Of a DNA stretch of 64,000 nucleotides, positions 51,793 through 59,687 are shown in pieces. Below the pieces are notes generated by a model that was not told the origin of the DNA, made no database searches, and saw only the letters and a program-made list of their open reading frames with translations. This DNA is from Limnochorda pilosa. GTDB lineage: Bacteria; Bacillota; Limnochordia; Limnochordales; Limnochordaceae. The first letter of the stretch is position 1, and each line of letters starts with the position of its first letter. The position numbers were made by a program, and so were the translations under genes. The DNA lies in the NCBI RefSeq assembly GCF_001544015.1, contig NZ_AP014924.1:2046001-2110000 (forward strand), written 5' to 3'.

Positions 51793-52881
51793 CTAACAGT
51801 CTTGCGTTTCCTGCACCGCCAAGGCCTGGAGGCGATCCACCCCAGCCTCCTGAGCCAGGTGGTCGAGTGCGTCCACCGTGGACCCCTCCAGCACGATCCC
51901 CAGCCGGCGGGCCTGCTCTCGCCGAGCCCGTCGACCCTCGCCGGGAAGGTGCGGCTCGCCCGCGTGCACCTCGGGGTCGTGGCCCTTGCTCACGCGGAGG
52001 TTCGTGCGCGCCCCTTGCAGGAGACGGTCCATGCGATCCAGGAAGCTCTCCCGGCCGACGAACGTGTCAGGATCAAGGGCGATCAGTAGGTGGCCGGTAT
52101 CGTAGGGCTGGGGCCAGGTGGGGTCGTTGGGCGGGCTGGGCTCGCCGAACGTCGCGCCCGTGAGGACCGCCGTGAAGACCTCCACGACCAGGGCCAGTGC
52201 AGCGCCCTTGGGACCACCCATGGGGAGTAGCGAGCCCGTTAGGGCTGCGGCCGGGTCCGTGGTCTGGTTCCCCTCGCGGTCGAGCGCCCAGCCTTCGGGA
52301 ATCGCTCGGCCGTCTCGCGCCGCCTGCAGGATGCGGCCTCGCGCGGTCACGCTGGACGAGAGGTCCACCACCACAGGCTCGCCTCGGGTGGGGAAGGCGA
52401 AGGCGACGGGATTGGTTCCATACATCGGCTGGTTTCCGCCCCATGGAGCGATGGCCGGCGGTGAGTTGGTGGAGGCGATCCCAATCAAACGTCGCCTCGC
52501 CATCTTCTCCGCGTACCAAGCCGCGATGCCAAAGTGGTTGCTGCCGCGCACCCCCACCCATCCGACGCCGTGCTCTTCGGCCAGGGTGCAGGCCCGATCT
52601 GCGGCGTGGGCTGCCACGACGGGCCCAAGGCCGTTCAGGCCGTCCAGGAGGGCCGTAGCCCCGCTGCGGGCCACCACGATGCCCACCGAGCTCGGGTTGA
52701 TGAGTCCCTGGCGGACGCGTCCCAGGTAGAAGGGGAGCCTCGCCACGCCGTGGCTGGGGACGCCGGCCTCGTCGGCGGACACCAGCACGTCGGCAAGAAC
52801 CTGGCAACCCTCCTCCGGTACGCCGAAACCCGCGCTCATCCGTTCCACGAAGGCCCGCAGGTCATCGGGCATCACCCACAC
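51793..52881 (-). CDS. Ldh2-family malate/L-lactate/sulfolactate-type dehydrogenase
   Basis: A 362-residue NAD(P)-dependent 2-hydroxyacid dehydrogenase of the MDH type-2/Ldh2 fold (unlike classical LDH). The catalytic His is in VPSHGVARLP. Further family segments are GVRGSNHFGIAAWYAE, TNSPPAIAPWGG and the cofactor region LPMGGPKGAALALVVE. GTG 52881 is chosen: GGGAGA eight bases upstream and 10 residues before the first conserved helix; ATG 52872 is the alternative. ComC, the sulfolactate dehydrogenase, belongs to this family. It oxidises or epimerises a hydroxyacid together with the lyase downstream; the substrate is not proven. Confidence 0.9.
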   Translation of the reverse strand: MWVMPDDLRAFVERMSAGFGVPEEGCQVLADVLVSADEAGVPSHGVARLPFYLGRVRQGLINPSSVGIVVARSGATALLDGLNGLGPVVAAHAADRACTLAEEHGVGWVGVRGSNHFGIAAWYAEKMARRRLIGIASTNSPPAIAPWGGNQPMYGTNPVAFAFPTRGEPVVVDLSSSVTARGRILQAARDGRAIPEGWALDREGNQTTDPAAALTGSLLPMGGPKGAALALVVEVFTAVLTGATFGEPSPPNDPTWPQPYDTGHLLIALDPDTFVGRESFLDRMDRLLQGARTNLRVSKGHDPEVHAGEPHLPGEGRRARREQARRLGIVLEGSTVDALDHLAQEAGVDRLQALAVQETQDC

Positions 52882-52970
52882 CGTACCGGTCTCCCGCGCG
52901 CGTGGACGCGAAGCCTGTTGCCCGGCGCACTCGGGCCCCCATTCACGCCGCCCCTTCGCGACGGATTCGC

Positions 52971-53426
52971 TCACGGCCTCATCCCCGCCCACCACGCGCC
53001 CTCGGGAAGGGGGACCTCGAACCCATAGCGGAAAGCTGCGTAGAAGACGCCGGCGACCAGCATCGCCGCACCCAGGGAGAGAGCTCCCTCTCGGGCGTTC
53101 CGGTCCCGGCTGAGCATCCACGCCGTGACCCCATAGAAGAGGATGCTGGCGGGGAGGAAGCCCAAGCGCGGAATGAGCCAGACGTAGGCGATCGCCCCCG
53201 CCGCCAGGGTCGCCACCCCCCACGTGCCCCCAGGCGTTTCAGAAAGAGGCACCCGCCGCGGCCTCAGGCTGCCCTTCCCGACCAACCCCAGCCCGAAGAA
53301 GGCAACGGTTCCGGCGGCCACCCAGCAGAAGATGCCCCCGAGGTAGCTGAAGCTTCGAGACCCGGCCCAGGCGGCGGCAGCCACGACCAGGAGGAGAAAA
53401 CCTGACCAGCGCTCTGTCTCAACCAT
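52971..53426 (-). CDS. tctB: Tripartite tricarboxylate transporter small membrane subunit (TctB)
   Basis: A 151-residue protein with four hydrophobic helices, the usual size and layout of TctB. ATG 53426 overlaps the end of tctA by eight bases; GGAGG is 11 bases upstream. TctB assists TctA in proton- or sodium-coupled uptake of a carboxylate delivered by TctC. Sequence identity in TctB is low, so the call leans on topology and position. Confidence 0.85.
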   Translation of the reverse strand: MVETERWSGFLLLVVAAAAWAGSRSFSYLGGIFCWVAAGTVAFFGLGLVGKGSLRPRRVPLSETPGGTWGVATLAAGAIAYVWLIPRLGFLPASILFYGVTAWMLSRDRNAREGALSLGAAMLVAGVFYAAFRYGFEVPLPEGAWWAGMRP

Positions 53427-55041
53427 CCTGGCGCCCAACCTCCTCCCTTTGAGATGGAGTCGAGCCCCCGACCGCCAGGCCCGCGACCGAGGTCCTCTGA
53501 GGCCCCGCAGGCCCTGGTCCCCCGGACCCAACCCGCTCGCCCGCGCCGCCCCGGCTTCGGGCCACCCAGCGCGATGCCACCGGCCACGCTGCGGAAACCA
53601 GCGACAGGAGGATCAGCGCGATGGAGATCGGCCGGGTGAAGAAGACCGCCGCGAGCGATCCCGTGGCCCGGCCCATGAGGAGCGACTGGACCAGCCCCTG
53701 CTCCGCGATGGGCCCCAGGATCAAACCCAGGACAATGGGACCGGGCTGAAGGCCCAGTTTCTCCGTGACGTAACCCAGGATGCCGAATCCCAGCATGACG
53801 GCCACGTCCAGCAGGTTGTTCCGGACCGCAAAGGAGCCGATTACACTGAGGAAGACGATGAAGGGAACCAGGAGGTTGATGGGCACGTTGATGATCCGCG
53901 CGATGTATCGAGAAAGGACCATCCCCAGGCCGAAGGTGACGAAGCCGGCCAGGATCATGGCCCAGATGAACGTGTAGGTGACCGAAGCATGGACCGAGTA
54001 GAGGTCCGCCCCCGGCCGCATTCCGTGCAGCAGCAGGGCACCCAGGATCACCGCCGAGGCGGGCGACCCCGGAATCCCGAGGGTGAGGAGCGGGACCATG
54101 GCGCCGGGGGCCACCGCGTTGTTGGCCGACTCGGAGGCCGCCACGCCGTCGATGATCCCCTTTCCGAACTGCTCGGGCCGCCCGGACCATCGGGCCGCCT
54201 CGTTGTACGAGATGAGCGAGGCGATGTTTCCCCCGGCCCCCGGGACGATGCCCACCACCGTTCCGATGATGCTCGAGCGAATCAGGAGGAAAGGCTTGCC
54301 AACCAGCTCCGCCACCACCTCGGCCACTACCCCCGGGCGCTCCCGGTACTCCGCCACCTGGTAGCGCTGGTGCCGCTCTTCCACCATGCGGAAGACCTGC
54401 GGCAGGCAGAAGAACCCGATGAGGGCTACGATCAGGTCGATCCCTGCCTGCAAGGAGGCCAGGCCGAAGGTGAAGCGCACGTCGCCTCCGATGGGCGCGA
54501 TGCCCACCGTGCTGATCAGCAGCCCCAGGGCCCCTCCCGCCAGCCCCTTCCACATCGAGCCCGAGGCGAGCGTTCCGATGATCGTGAGACCGAAGACCGC
54601 CATCCAGAAGTACTCCGGCGGCCCAAAGCGAAGTGATGCTTCGGCCAGCGGCGGCGAGAGCGTGAGGAGCACCACCCCGCCCACCACCGCGCCCACCATT
54701 GAACTGAAGGCCGCCGCCACCAGGGCGTGCTGCGCCTTCCCCTGGCGGGTGAGCGGGTAGCCATCGAAGGAAGTTGCGATGGCTGAAGGCGTTCCGGGTG
54801 TGTTGATGAGGCTTGCAGGGATGGCGTCGCCGTACATCGCCCCCACGTAGAGCCCGCCGAGCATCACCAGGCCTGTTTCAGGCCGCATGGCGAAGGTGAA
54901 TGGGACCAGGAGCGCCAGCCCCATGGTGGCCGTGAGTCCCGGCAAAGAACCCACCACGATTCCGCCCAACACACCCAGCCCCAAGAGGAGCGCGTTGAGC
55001 GGCGCGAAGTTGTTAGCCAGACCGGCCAGCACCGCATCCAT
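53419..55041 (-). CDS. tctA: Tripartite tricarboxylate transporter large permease (TctA)
   Basis: A 540-residue membrane protein with about twelve helices in two repeats. The TctA hallmarks are GSLPGLTATMGLALLVPFTF at the start and GIVPGAGGNIASLISYNEA in the second half, the paired GLxPGxG signatures. The C-terminal 40 residues, Gly/Ser/Arg-rich, extend beyond the usual end and overlap tctB. Starts just 21 bases after tctC. It is the channel of the TTT system. Confidence 0.95.
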   Translation of the reverse strand: MDAVLAGLANNFAPLNALLLGLGVLGGIVVGSLPGLTATMGLALLVPFTFAMRPETGLVMLGGLYVGAMYGDAIPASLINTPGTPSAIATSFDGYPLTRQGKAQHALVAAAFSSMVGAVVGGVVLLTLSPPLAEASLRFGPPEYFWMAVFGLTIIGTLASGSMWKGLAGGALGLLISTVGIAPIGGDVRFTFGLASLQAGIDLIVALIGFFCLPQVFRMVEERHQRYQVAEYRERPGVVAEVVAELVGKPFLLIRSSIIGTVVGIVPGAGGNIASLISYNEAARWSGRPEQFGKGIIDGVAASESANNAVAPGAMVPLLTLGIPGSPASAVILGALLLHGMRPGADLYSVHASVTYTFIWAMILAGFVTFGLGMVLSRYIARIINVPINLLVPFIVFLSVIGSFAVRNNLLDVAVMLGFGILGYVTEKLGLQPGPIVLGLILGPIAEQGLVQSLLMGRATGSLAAVFFTRPISIALILLSLVSAAWPVASRWVARSRGGAGERVGSGGPGPAGPQRTSVAGLAVGGSTPSQREEVGRQDG

Positions 55042-55062
55042 CGTCTCGCCCCCGCCACCCGC

Positions 55063-56034
55063 TCAGAGTTGGCCCAGGTTGCGCAGCAGCTCCATGTACT
55101 CCTGCTTTCTACGGTCCACGTACGCCTGGGCTTCGTCGGCCCCCATCTCAAGCGGGGCGAAGCCCTGCTCCACCATCTGCCTCCTCACCTCGGGCGTGCG
55201 GACGATCTCCAGGAACGCTTCTTCGAGGGTGCGCACCACCTCGTCCGGGGTCCCAGCCGGCACCGCCACCCCGCGATCGATGCTGGGGGTCATCTCGAAG
55301 CCCAACTCCCGGAAGGTCGGGACGTCCGGCAACGCCTCGAACCGCTGCTCGGATCCGATGGCCAGCACCCGGATGCGGTCGCGATGCTGTACAAGGTCGT
55401 CCGAGTTCCCCATGGCAGCCGCCACGTGCCCACCCAGGAACGCCGCCACCTGGGGTGCCGCGCCGGTGAAGGGAACGTAGGTGACGTGGATCCCCGCGAG
55501 CTTCTCCAACTGGGTCGTGGCCAGGTGATGCCCGCTGAAGGTCCCAGAGCCGCCTACGGTGAGGGCGCCCGGGTTCTCCTTCGCATACGCGATGACGTCC
55601 TCTAGCGTCTGGAAGGGGCTGCTCCGCAAGACCGCCAGCCCGATGGGTGTGTTCTGGAACCACGCCACGGGACGGAGCTGGTCCGTCTCGTAGCCGGCGT
55701 CGCCCCGTTGCAGGGGCTGCAGCACGATGTGGGGCATGTTGATGCCGGCGATGGTGTACCCGTCCGGACGGGCGTGGGCTAGCTCCGCCCAACCGACGGA
55801 GCCGCCGCCCCCCACCTTGTACTGGACCTGTACGCTGACCCCCAGCGTCTTCTCCAGGTACGGTTGCTGCCGCCTGGCCTCCACGTCGGACTGCCCGCCT
55901 GGATTGAAGGCGATGATGTACGTCACGGCCCGCTCAGGGTAGCCTGCCTGCGCCGACGCGCCGAGAACCGTCACCAGGATCATGACAGCCGACAAAGCTG
56001 CCACGGCCCTCCCCCACCGGACTATTGGCCACAT
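55063..56034 (-). CDS. tctC: Tripartite tricarboxylate transporter substrate-binding protein (TctC/Bug)
   Basis: A 323-residue Bug-type solute receptor. The start ATG 56034 follows GAGGAGG. A signal peptide ends near ASAQAG (about residue 30). The Bug signatures are IIAFNPGGQSDVEARR, VQVQYKVGGGGSVGWAELAHARPDGYT and VPFTGAAPQVAAFLGGHVAAAM, with the two ligand-binding beta-alpha loops for a carboxylate. Members bind citrate, glutamate, sulfonates and others; the ligand is undetermined. First gene of the operon; a palindrome lies 124 bases upstream. Confidence 0.94.
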   Translation of the reverse strand: MWPIVRWGRAVAALSAVMILVTVLGASAQAGYPERAVTYIIAFNPGGQSDVEARRQQPYLEKTLGVSVQVQYKVGGGGSVGWAELAHARPDGYTIAGINMPHIVLQPLQRGDAGYETDQLRPVAWFQNTPIGLAVLRSSPFQTLEDVIAYAKENPGALTVGGSGTFSGHHLATTQLEKLAGIHVTYVPFTGAAPQVAAFLGGHVAAAMGNSDDLVQHRDRIRVLAIGSEQRFEALPDVPTFRELGFEMTPSIDRGVAVPAGTPDEVVRTLEEAFLEIVRTPEVRRQMVEQGFAPLEMGADEAQAYVDRRKQEYMELLRNLGQL

Positions 56035-56157
56035 GCTGCTGCCTCCTCTGCCGTTCCCATGGTGATTCCCGCCATCTCACCGGCCTTGGCCGGGCTCTCG
56101 CGGCGGTCGATGACCGCCGGCTTGTCCCCGCCCGGTCCGCCGCGGCGGGTAGACGCA

Positions 56158-56180
56158 TATGATATCCGAGATATCATACG
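56158..56180. promoter_or_regulatory. Palindromic candidate GntR operator upstream of the TTT operon
   Basis: TATGATATC (56158-56166), CGA, GATATCATA (56170-56178) is a perfect 9-bp inverted repeat with a 3-base spacer, typical of FadR/GntR-type operators in size. Bases 56167-56180 (CGAGATATCATACG) repeat exactly at 51779-51792. It precedes tctC on the minus strand. Confidence 0.55.
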
Positions 56181-56287
56181 GATGGATTGTCCATTTCTCC
56201 GCTGTTCTGTGTTTTCCTGCCGCGCACCGAGTGTTTTTGCCGAACCGTCGGAAAGCTCCCGAGGCAGAAGGCCCGCCGTCCCTCGGG

Positions 56288-57226
56288 CTACCCCTTGATG
56301 GACCCCGACAGAATCCCCTCGCTGATCCAGCGCTGGAAGAGGGCGTAGATGAGGATCACCGGGACCAGGGCAATGATCAGGCCTGCGAAGAGGGCTCCCC
56401 AATCGGTTTGGTACTGCTGGCGGAGCACCATGTCCGCGACGGCCAGGGGCAGCGTCCGCAGCCGGTCGCTGGAGAGGACGGTGTAGGCCAGCACGTACTC
56501 GCCCCAGTCGGCGAAGAACTGGAAAACGCCGGCGATGACGAGCCCCGTGCGGGCCAGGGGCAGGTCCACCCGCCAGAAGACCTGGGCGTGGCTCGCCCCG
56601 TCGGCCAGCGCCGCCTCTTCCAGCGCCCGGGGCACCGCGTTGAAGAACGGCACCATGAGGAAGATGTTGAAGGGAAACGCGAAGGCCACGTACACCAGGA
56701 TCAGCCCGGTGCGGGTGTTCAGGAGGCCGAGGTGCCCCAGCAGGATGAAGAGCGGCACCAGCACCAGCGCCTGGGGGATCATGAGCCCGCTCACGAACAG
56801 GGTGAGGAGCGCCCGGCGTCCCCGGAAGTCGATGCGGGTGATGGCGAAGGCGGCCATGGCGGCCAGCAGCAGGATCACGGGAACCGCCACGCCTGAGACG
56901 AGCAGGCTGTTGACGAACCCCGAGCCGATGCGGGCGTTGGTCCAGGCGCTGGCGTAGTTGCTCCAGAGCCAGCTCTGCGGCAGCCCCCAGATGTTGCGGA
57001 AGAGCTCCAGGCTCGACTTGAGCGACGTGAGCGCGGTCCAGAGGAGCGGCCCCACCACCAGGGTCGTGTACACCAGCAACCCGGCCTGGGCCAGGAGGAA
57101 GGCCAACGGGACCCGCAGGCGGGCGGGCCGCCGAAGGATGGGCCCGGCCGGGGAAGACCCGGCGCGCGCGGCGACGGCCTCACCCGGACGGTCGGATCCC
57201 GCCTGGCTCGTGGGGCGGGGGTTCAC
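56288..57226 (-). CDS. Carbohydrate ABC transporter permease (MalG-like)
   Basis: A 312-residue six-helix permease. The GTG at 57226 overlaps the MalF-like stop (GTGA) with GGGGAGG upstream. An Ala/Pro-rich N-terminal tail of about 30 residues is followed by the first helix; the coupling loop reads EEAALADGASHAQVFWRVDLPLA, and it ends EGILSGSIKG. It completes the system SBP 58205-59539, MalF 57223-58176, MalG. No ATPase gene follows. Confidence 0.92.
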   Translation of the reverse strand: MNPRPTSQAGSDRPGEAVAARAGSSPAGPILRRPARLRVPLAFLLAQAGLLVYTTLVVGPLLWTALTSLKSSLELFRNIWGLPQSWLWSNYASAWTNARIGSGFVNSLLVSGVAVPVILLLAAMAAFAITRIDFRGRRALLTLFVSGLMIPQALVLVPLFILLGHLGLLNTRTGLILVYVAFAFPFNIFLMVPFFNAVPRALEEAALADGASHAQVFWRVDLPLARTGLVIAGVFQFFADWGEYVLAYTVLSSDRLRTLPLAVADMVLRQQYQTDWGALFAGLIIALVPVILIYALFQRWISEGILSGSIKG

Positions 57227-58176
57227 GCGCGCCTCCCCTCCCCCAGGAGCTGGCGAATGGCGAAGACCGAGACCACCAGCATCAGCACCAGCATGGAGAC
57301 CCCGATGGCGCTCCCATAACCGAACTGCGAGTACTGGAAGGCCTGTTCCACCAGATACGAGGGCACCGTCTCCGTGGCCCGGTTGGGGTTGCCGCCGTGG
57401 GTCATCACCTCCGTGAAGGCGAAGACGCTGTTGAAGCTCAGGACGAGCATGAACACCACGGCCACCACCACGTTCTGGCGAATCAGGGGCAAGGTGATGG
57501 ACCAGAAGCGCTGCCACTCGCTGGCCCCGTCGATGCGCGCCGCGTCGTCGATCTCCCGGTCGATCGCGTAGATCCCCCCCAGGAGCAGCAGGGTGTAGAA
57601 GCCCACCCACTTCCAGATCATGGGCACCGTCACGGCCACGAGGGCCGTGCTCGGCGAACCCAGCCAGCCCCGGGCCCAGCCTCCCAGGCCGGTTCCCCGC
57701 AGGATGCCGTTCAGCAGGCCGAAGATGGGCGAGTAGATGAAGATCCACAAGGTTGCGATGGCCACGTCGCCCATGGCGTTGGGAAAGGGCAGCACCACCC
57801 TGTAGAAGCGGGTCCCGGCGCCCGAGCGGCTGATGGCGACCGCAAGGAGAAGCGCAGCGGGCAGGGCGACGGCGATGGTGAGGGCGACGATCTCGGCGTT
57901 GTTGAGCAGTGCCTTCCAGTAAATGGGGTCGCCCAGGAGCCGGGCGAAGTTCTCCAGGCCAGCGAAGGTGCGCTGCGAGGAGAAGCCCCGCCAGTGGTAG
58001 AGGCTGATGCGCAAAGCGTCCAGGGTGGGGTAGATCACGAAGAGGACGTACAGGGTCAGGGCCGGCAGGACGAAGAGGGCCGCGGACAGGTACCGTTGGG
58101 ATGGGCGCATGGCAATCCCCCGGATCTGCGGCCGGCGGGCAGCCTCGTCGTGGCCGCCCGCCAGCCGTTTCCTCAT
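57223..58176 (-). CDS. Carbohydrate ABC transporter permease (MalF-like)
   Basis: A BPD_transp_1 permease of the MalF/UgpA type with six helices and coupling loop DDAARIDGASEWQRFWSITLPLI. Two starts fit: ATG 58176 (AGGAAG upstream) and ATG 58110 (GGGGGAT upstream), the latter giving MRPSQRYLSAALFVLP, a typical N-terminus. The end overlaps the MalG-like gene. Partners are the SBP upstream and the MalG-like permease. Confidence 0.92.
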   Translation of the reverse strand: MRKRLAGGHDEAARRPQIRGIAMRPSQRYLSAALFVLPALTLYVLFVIYPTLDALRISLYHWRGFSSQRTFAGLENFARLLGDPIYWKALLNNAEIVALTIAVALPAALLLAVAISRSGAGTRFYRVVLPFPNAMGDVAIATLWIFIYSPIFGLLNGILRGTGLGGWARGWLGSPSTALVAVTVPMIWKWVGFYTLLLLGGIYAIDREIDDAARIDGASEWQRFWSITLPLIRQNVVVAVVFMLVLSFNSVFAFTEVMTHGGNPNRATETVPSYLVEQAFQYSQFGYGSAIGVSMLVLMLVVSVFAIRQLLGEGRRA

Positions 58177-58204
58177 GTACGGCGCTTCCTGAGTGCTCGG
58201 TCCC

Positions 58205-59539
58205 CTACGTGCCCAGCGCCAGGTGGTGCTTGGGGATCTTGGCGTCGTTGCGCACGGAGGTGGCCGCCTGCTCGAGGCGGCGAGCCCACTCCTCAGGGCT
58301 GATCTGGCCCTGCAGCAGCGCGGCGCCCGCGTCCACCATGGCCTGCCAGATCTGTGGGTACCAGATCTCCACCGTGTTGCGGAAGTCGTAGGTGGCCTCG
58401 GTCTTCGCCAGCAGCGCCACCGCGCTCCGCACGGCCTCGGAGGGGAGCGCCTCCTCGCTGCCGCGCACGGCCAGCGGGGCTCCCGTGGCCTCTACGATGA
58501 TGCGGGCCATCTCGGGCGAGGTCATGAACTTGAGGAACTCGCCGGCCAGCTCCGGGTTCTTCGCCTTGGACGGGATCAGGAAGTTGGTGGGCTGATCGCT
58601 CTCCACCGGCAGGGCCATCACGCCGTCCGGCCGCCCGAAGGACGGGAGGGTCATGGCCCGCAGCCGGGTGGTTGGTGGCGTCACGTTGGCCATCTCGCTG
58701 GGCAGCCAGCTCCCCACGGGAAGCATGGCCGTCTGGTCCAGCACCAGGAGCATCTGGGACTCGGTGTGGTTCGCGCCCTCCCATCCGGGCGGGAAGTACT
58801 CCCGCGCCGCGTCCTGCCAGATGCGGGCCGCCTGCACGAAGGCGGGGTGCTGCCAAGCGCCCGGCTTCAGGTTGAACGCGTCCTCCAGCACCTGCATGCC
58901 GCCCAACCGGGCCACGGTGGGCAGCAGGAGCCCGTAGTTCAGGTACTGGAAGTCCACGCCCTGCACGCTGATCGGGTAGTAGCCAGCCTGCTTGATGGCG
59001 TCCGCCACGGCCACGAACTGCTCCCAGGTCTCGGGGACCTGCCAGCCTTCTTTCTGCCAGAGGGCCTCATCGTACCACCAGGAGAAGATGTTCATGAACA
59101 GCGGCATGATGTAGTAGTGGCCTTCCCACGCCATGGGCGCCCAGAGGTCCTGAATGAAGGTGTCCATCCAGCGGCCCTCCTGGCCGACCGCCGGGCTCCC
59201 CAGCAGATCATCCAGCGGCTGCACCTGTCCCTCGTAGATGGCCGACCAAACGTCGAAGCCCCAGCCGGGAGCCACCAGATCCGGGGGATTGCCGGAGATG
59301 AAGCGGGGACGGAGCTGCTCCCATACCCGCGGGTTACCCCAGACCTCTACCTTCACGCCCGGGTGCTCCTGCTCGAAGCGGGCGGCGATCTCCTTCAGCC
59401 ACTCGATCCCGTAGCCGCCCTGGAACGCTGCGATCTCCAGGGTCGCGCCTGCCTGTGCGGATGCCTGGACGGTGAGGAACGGGCCGAACATGGCGACCAC
59501 GGCCACGACCGCAACCAGCCTGGATAGCCTGCCCAGCAA
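58205..59539 (-). CDS. Carbohydrate ABC transporter substrate-binding protein
   Basis: A 444-residue family-1 solute-binding protein. The frame is open to an ATG at 59626, but that codon lies inside a terminator hairpin. TTG 59539 follows AAGGAGGG by nine bases and produces a clean signal peptide (LLGRLSRLVAVVAVVAMFGPF, cleavage after ASAQA), so TTG is chosen. Mature-protein segments, LEIAAFQGGYGIEWLKEIAARFEQEHPGV and PMAWEGHYYIMPLF, are standard for the family. It heads the second, ATPase-less importer. Confidence 0.9.
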   Translation of the reverse strand: MLGRLSRLVAVVAVVAMFGPFLTVQASAQAGATLEIAAFQGGYGIEWLKEIAARFEQEHPGVKVEVWGNPRVWEQLRPRFISGNPPDLVAPGWGFDVWSAIYEGQVQPLDDLLGSPAVGQEGRWMDTFIQDLWAPMAWEGHYYIMPLFMNIFSWWYDEALWQKEGWQVPETWEQFVAVADAIKQAGYYPISVQGVDFQYLNYGLLLPTVARLGGMQVLEDAFNLKPGAWQHPAFVQAARIWQDAAREYFPPGWEGANHTESQMLLVLDQTAMLPVGSWLPSEMANVTPPTTRLRAMTLPSFGRPDGVMALPVESDQPTNFLIPSKAKNPELAGEFLKFMTSPEMARIIVEATGAPLAVRGSEEALPSEAVRSAVALLAKTEATYDFRNTVEIWYPQIWQAMVDAGAALLQGQISPEEWARRLEQAATSVRNDAKIPKHHLALGT

Positions 59540-59616
59540 CCTTCTCGCCCTCCTTGAAAGGATGGTGGTGAGCGACCCGTCGAGCAGGTCCACGAAAAGC
59601 GTATCATTGGACATGG

Positions 59617-59657
59617 AAAAGGGCAACCAGGTTTCCCGCCCGTCCCTGGCTGCCCTT
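59617..59657 (-). terminator. Intrinsic terminator after the Gfo/Idh gene
   Basis: On the minus strand AAGGGCAGCCAGG and CCTGGTTGCCCTT form a 13-bp stem (one G-T pair) with a 13-base loop, directly followed by TT and a short T/C tract. It lies 30 bases after the Gfo/Idh stop codon and separates the two importer operons. Confidence 0.75.
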
Positions 59658-59687
59658 CATCCCATCGGTCACGTGGTTCGGCGATCC

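Noticed and set aside
59540-59626. Longer N-terminus of the binding protein from ATG 59626
   Set aside because: This start lies inside the terminator of the upstream operon and would put 29 polar residues before the signal peptide; TTG 59539 with AAGGAGGG is better.
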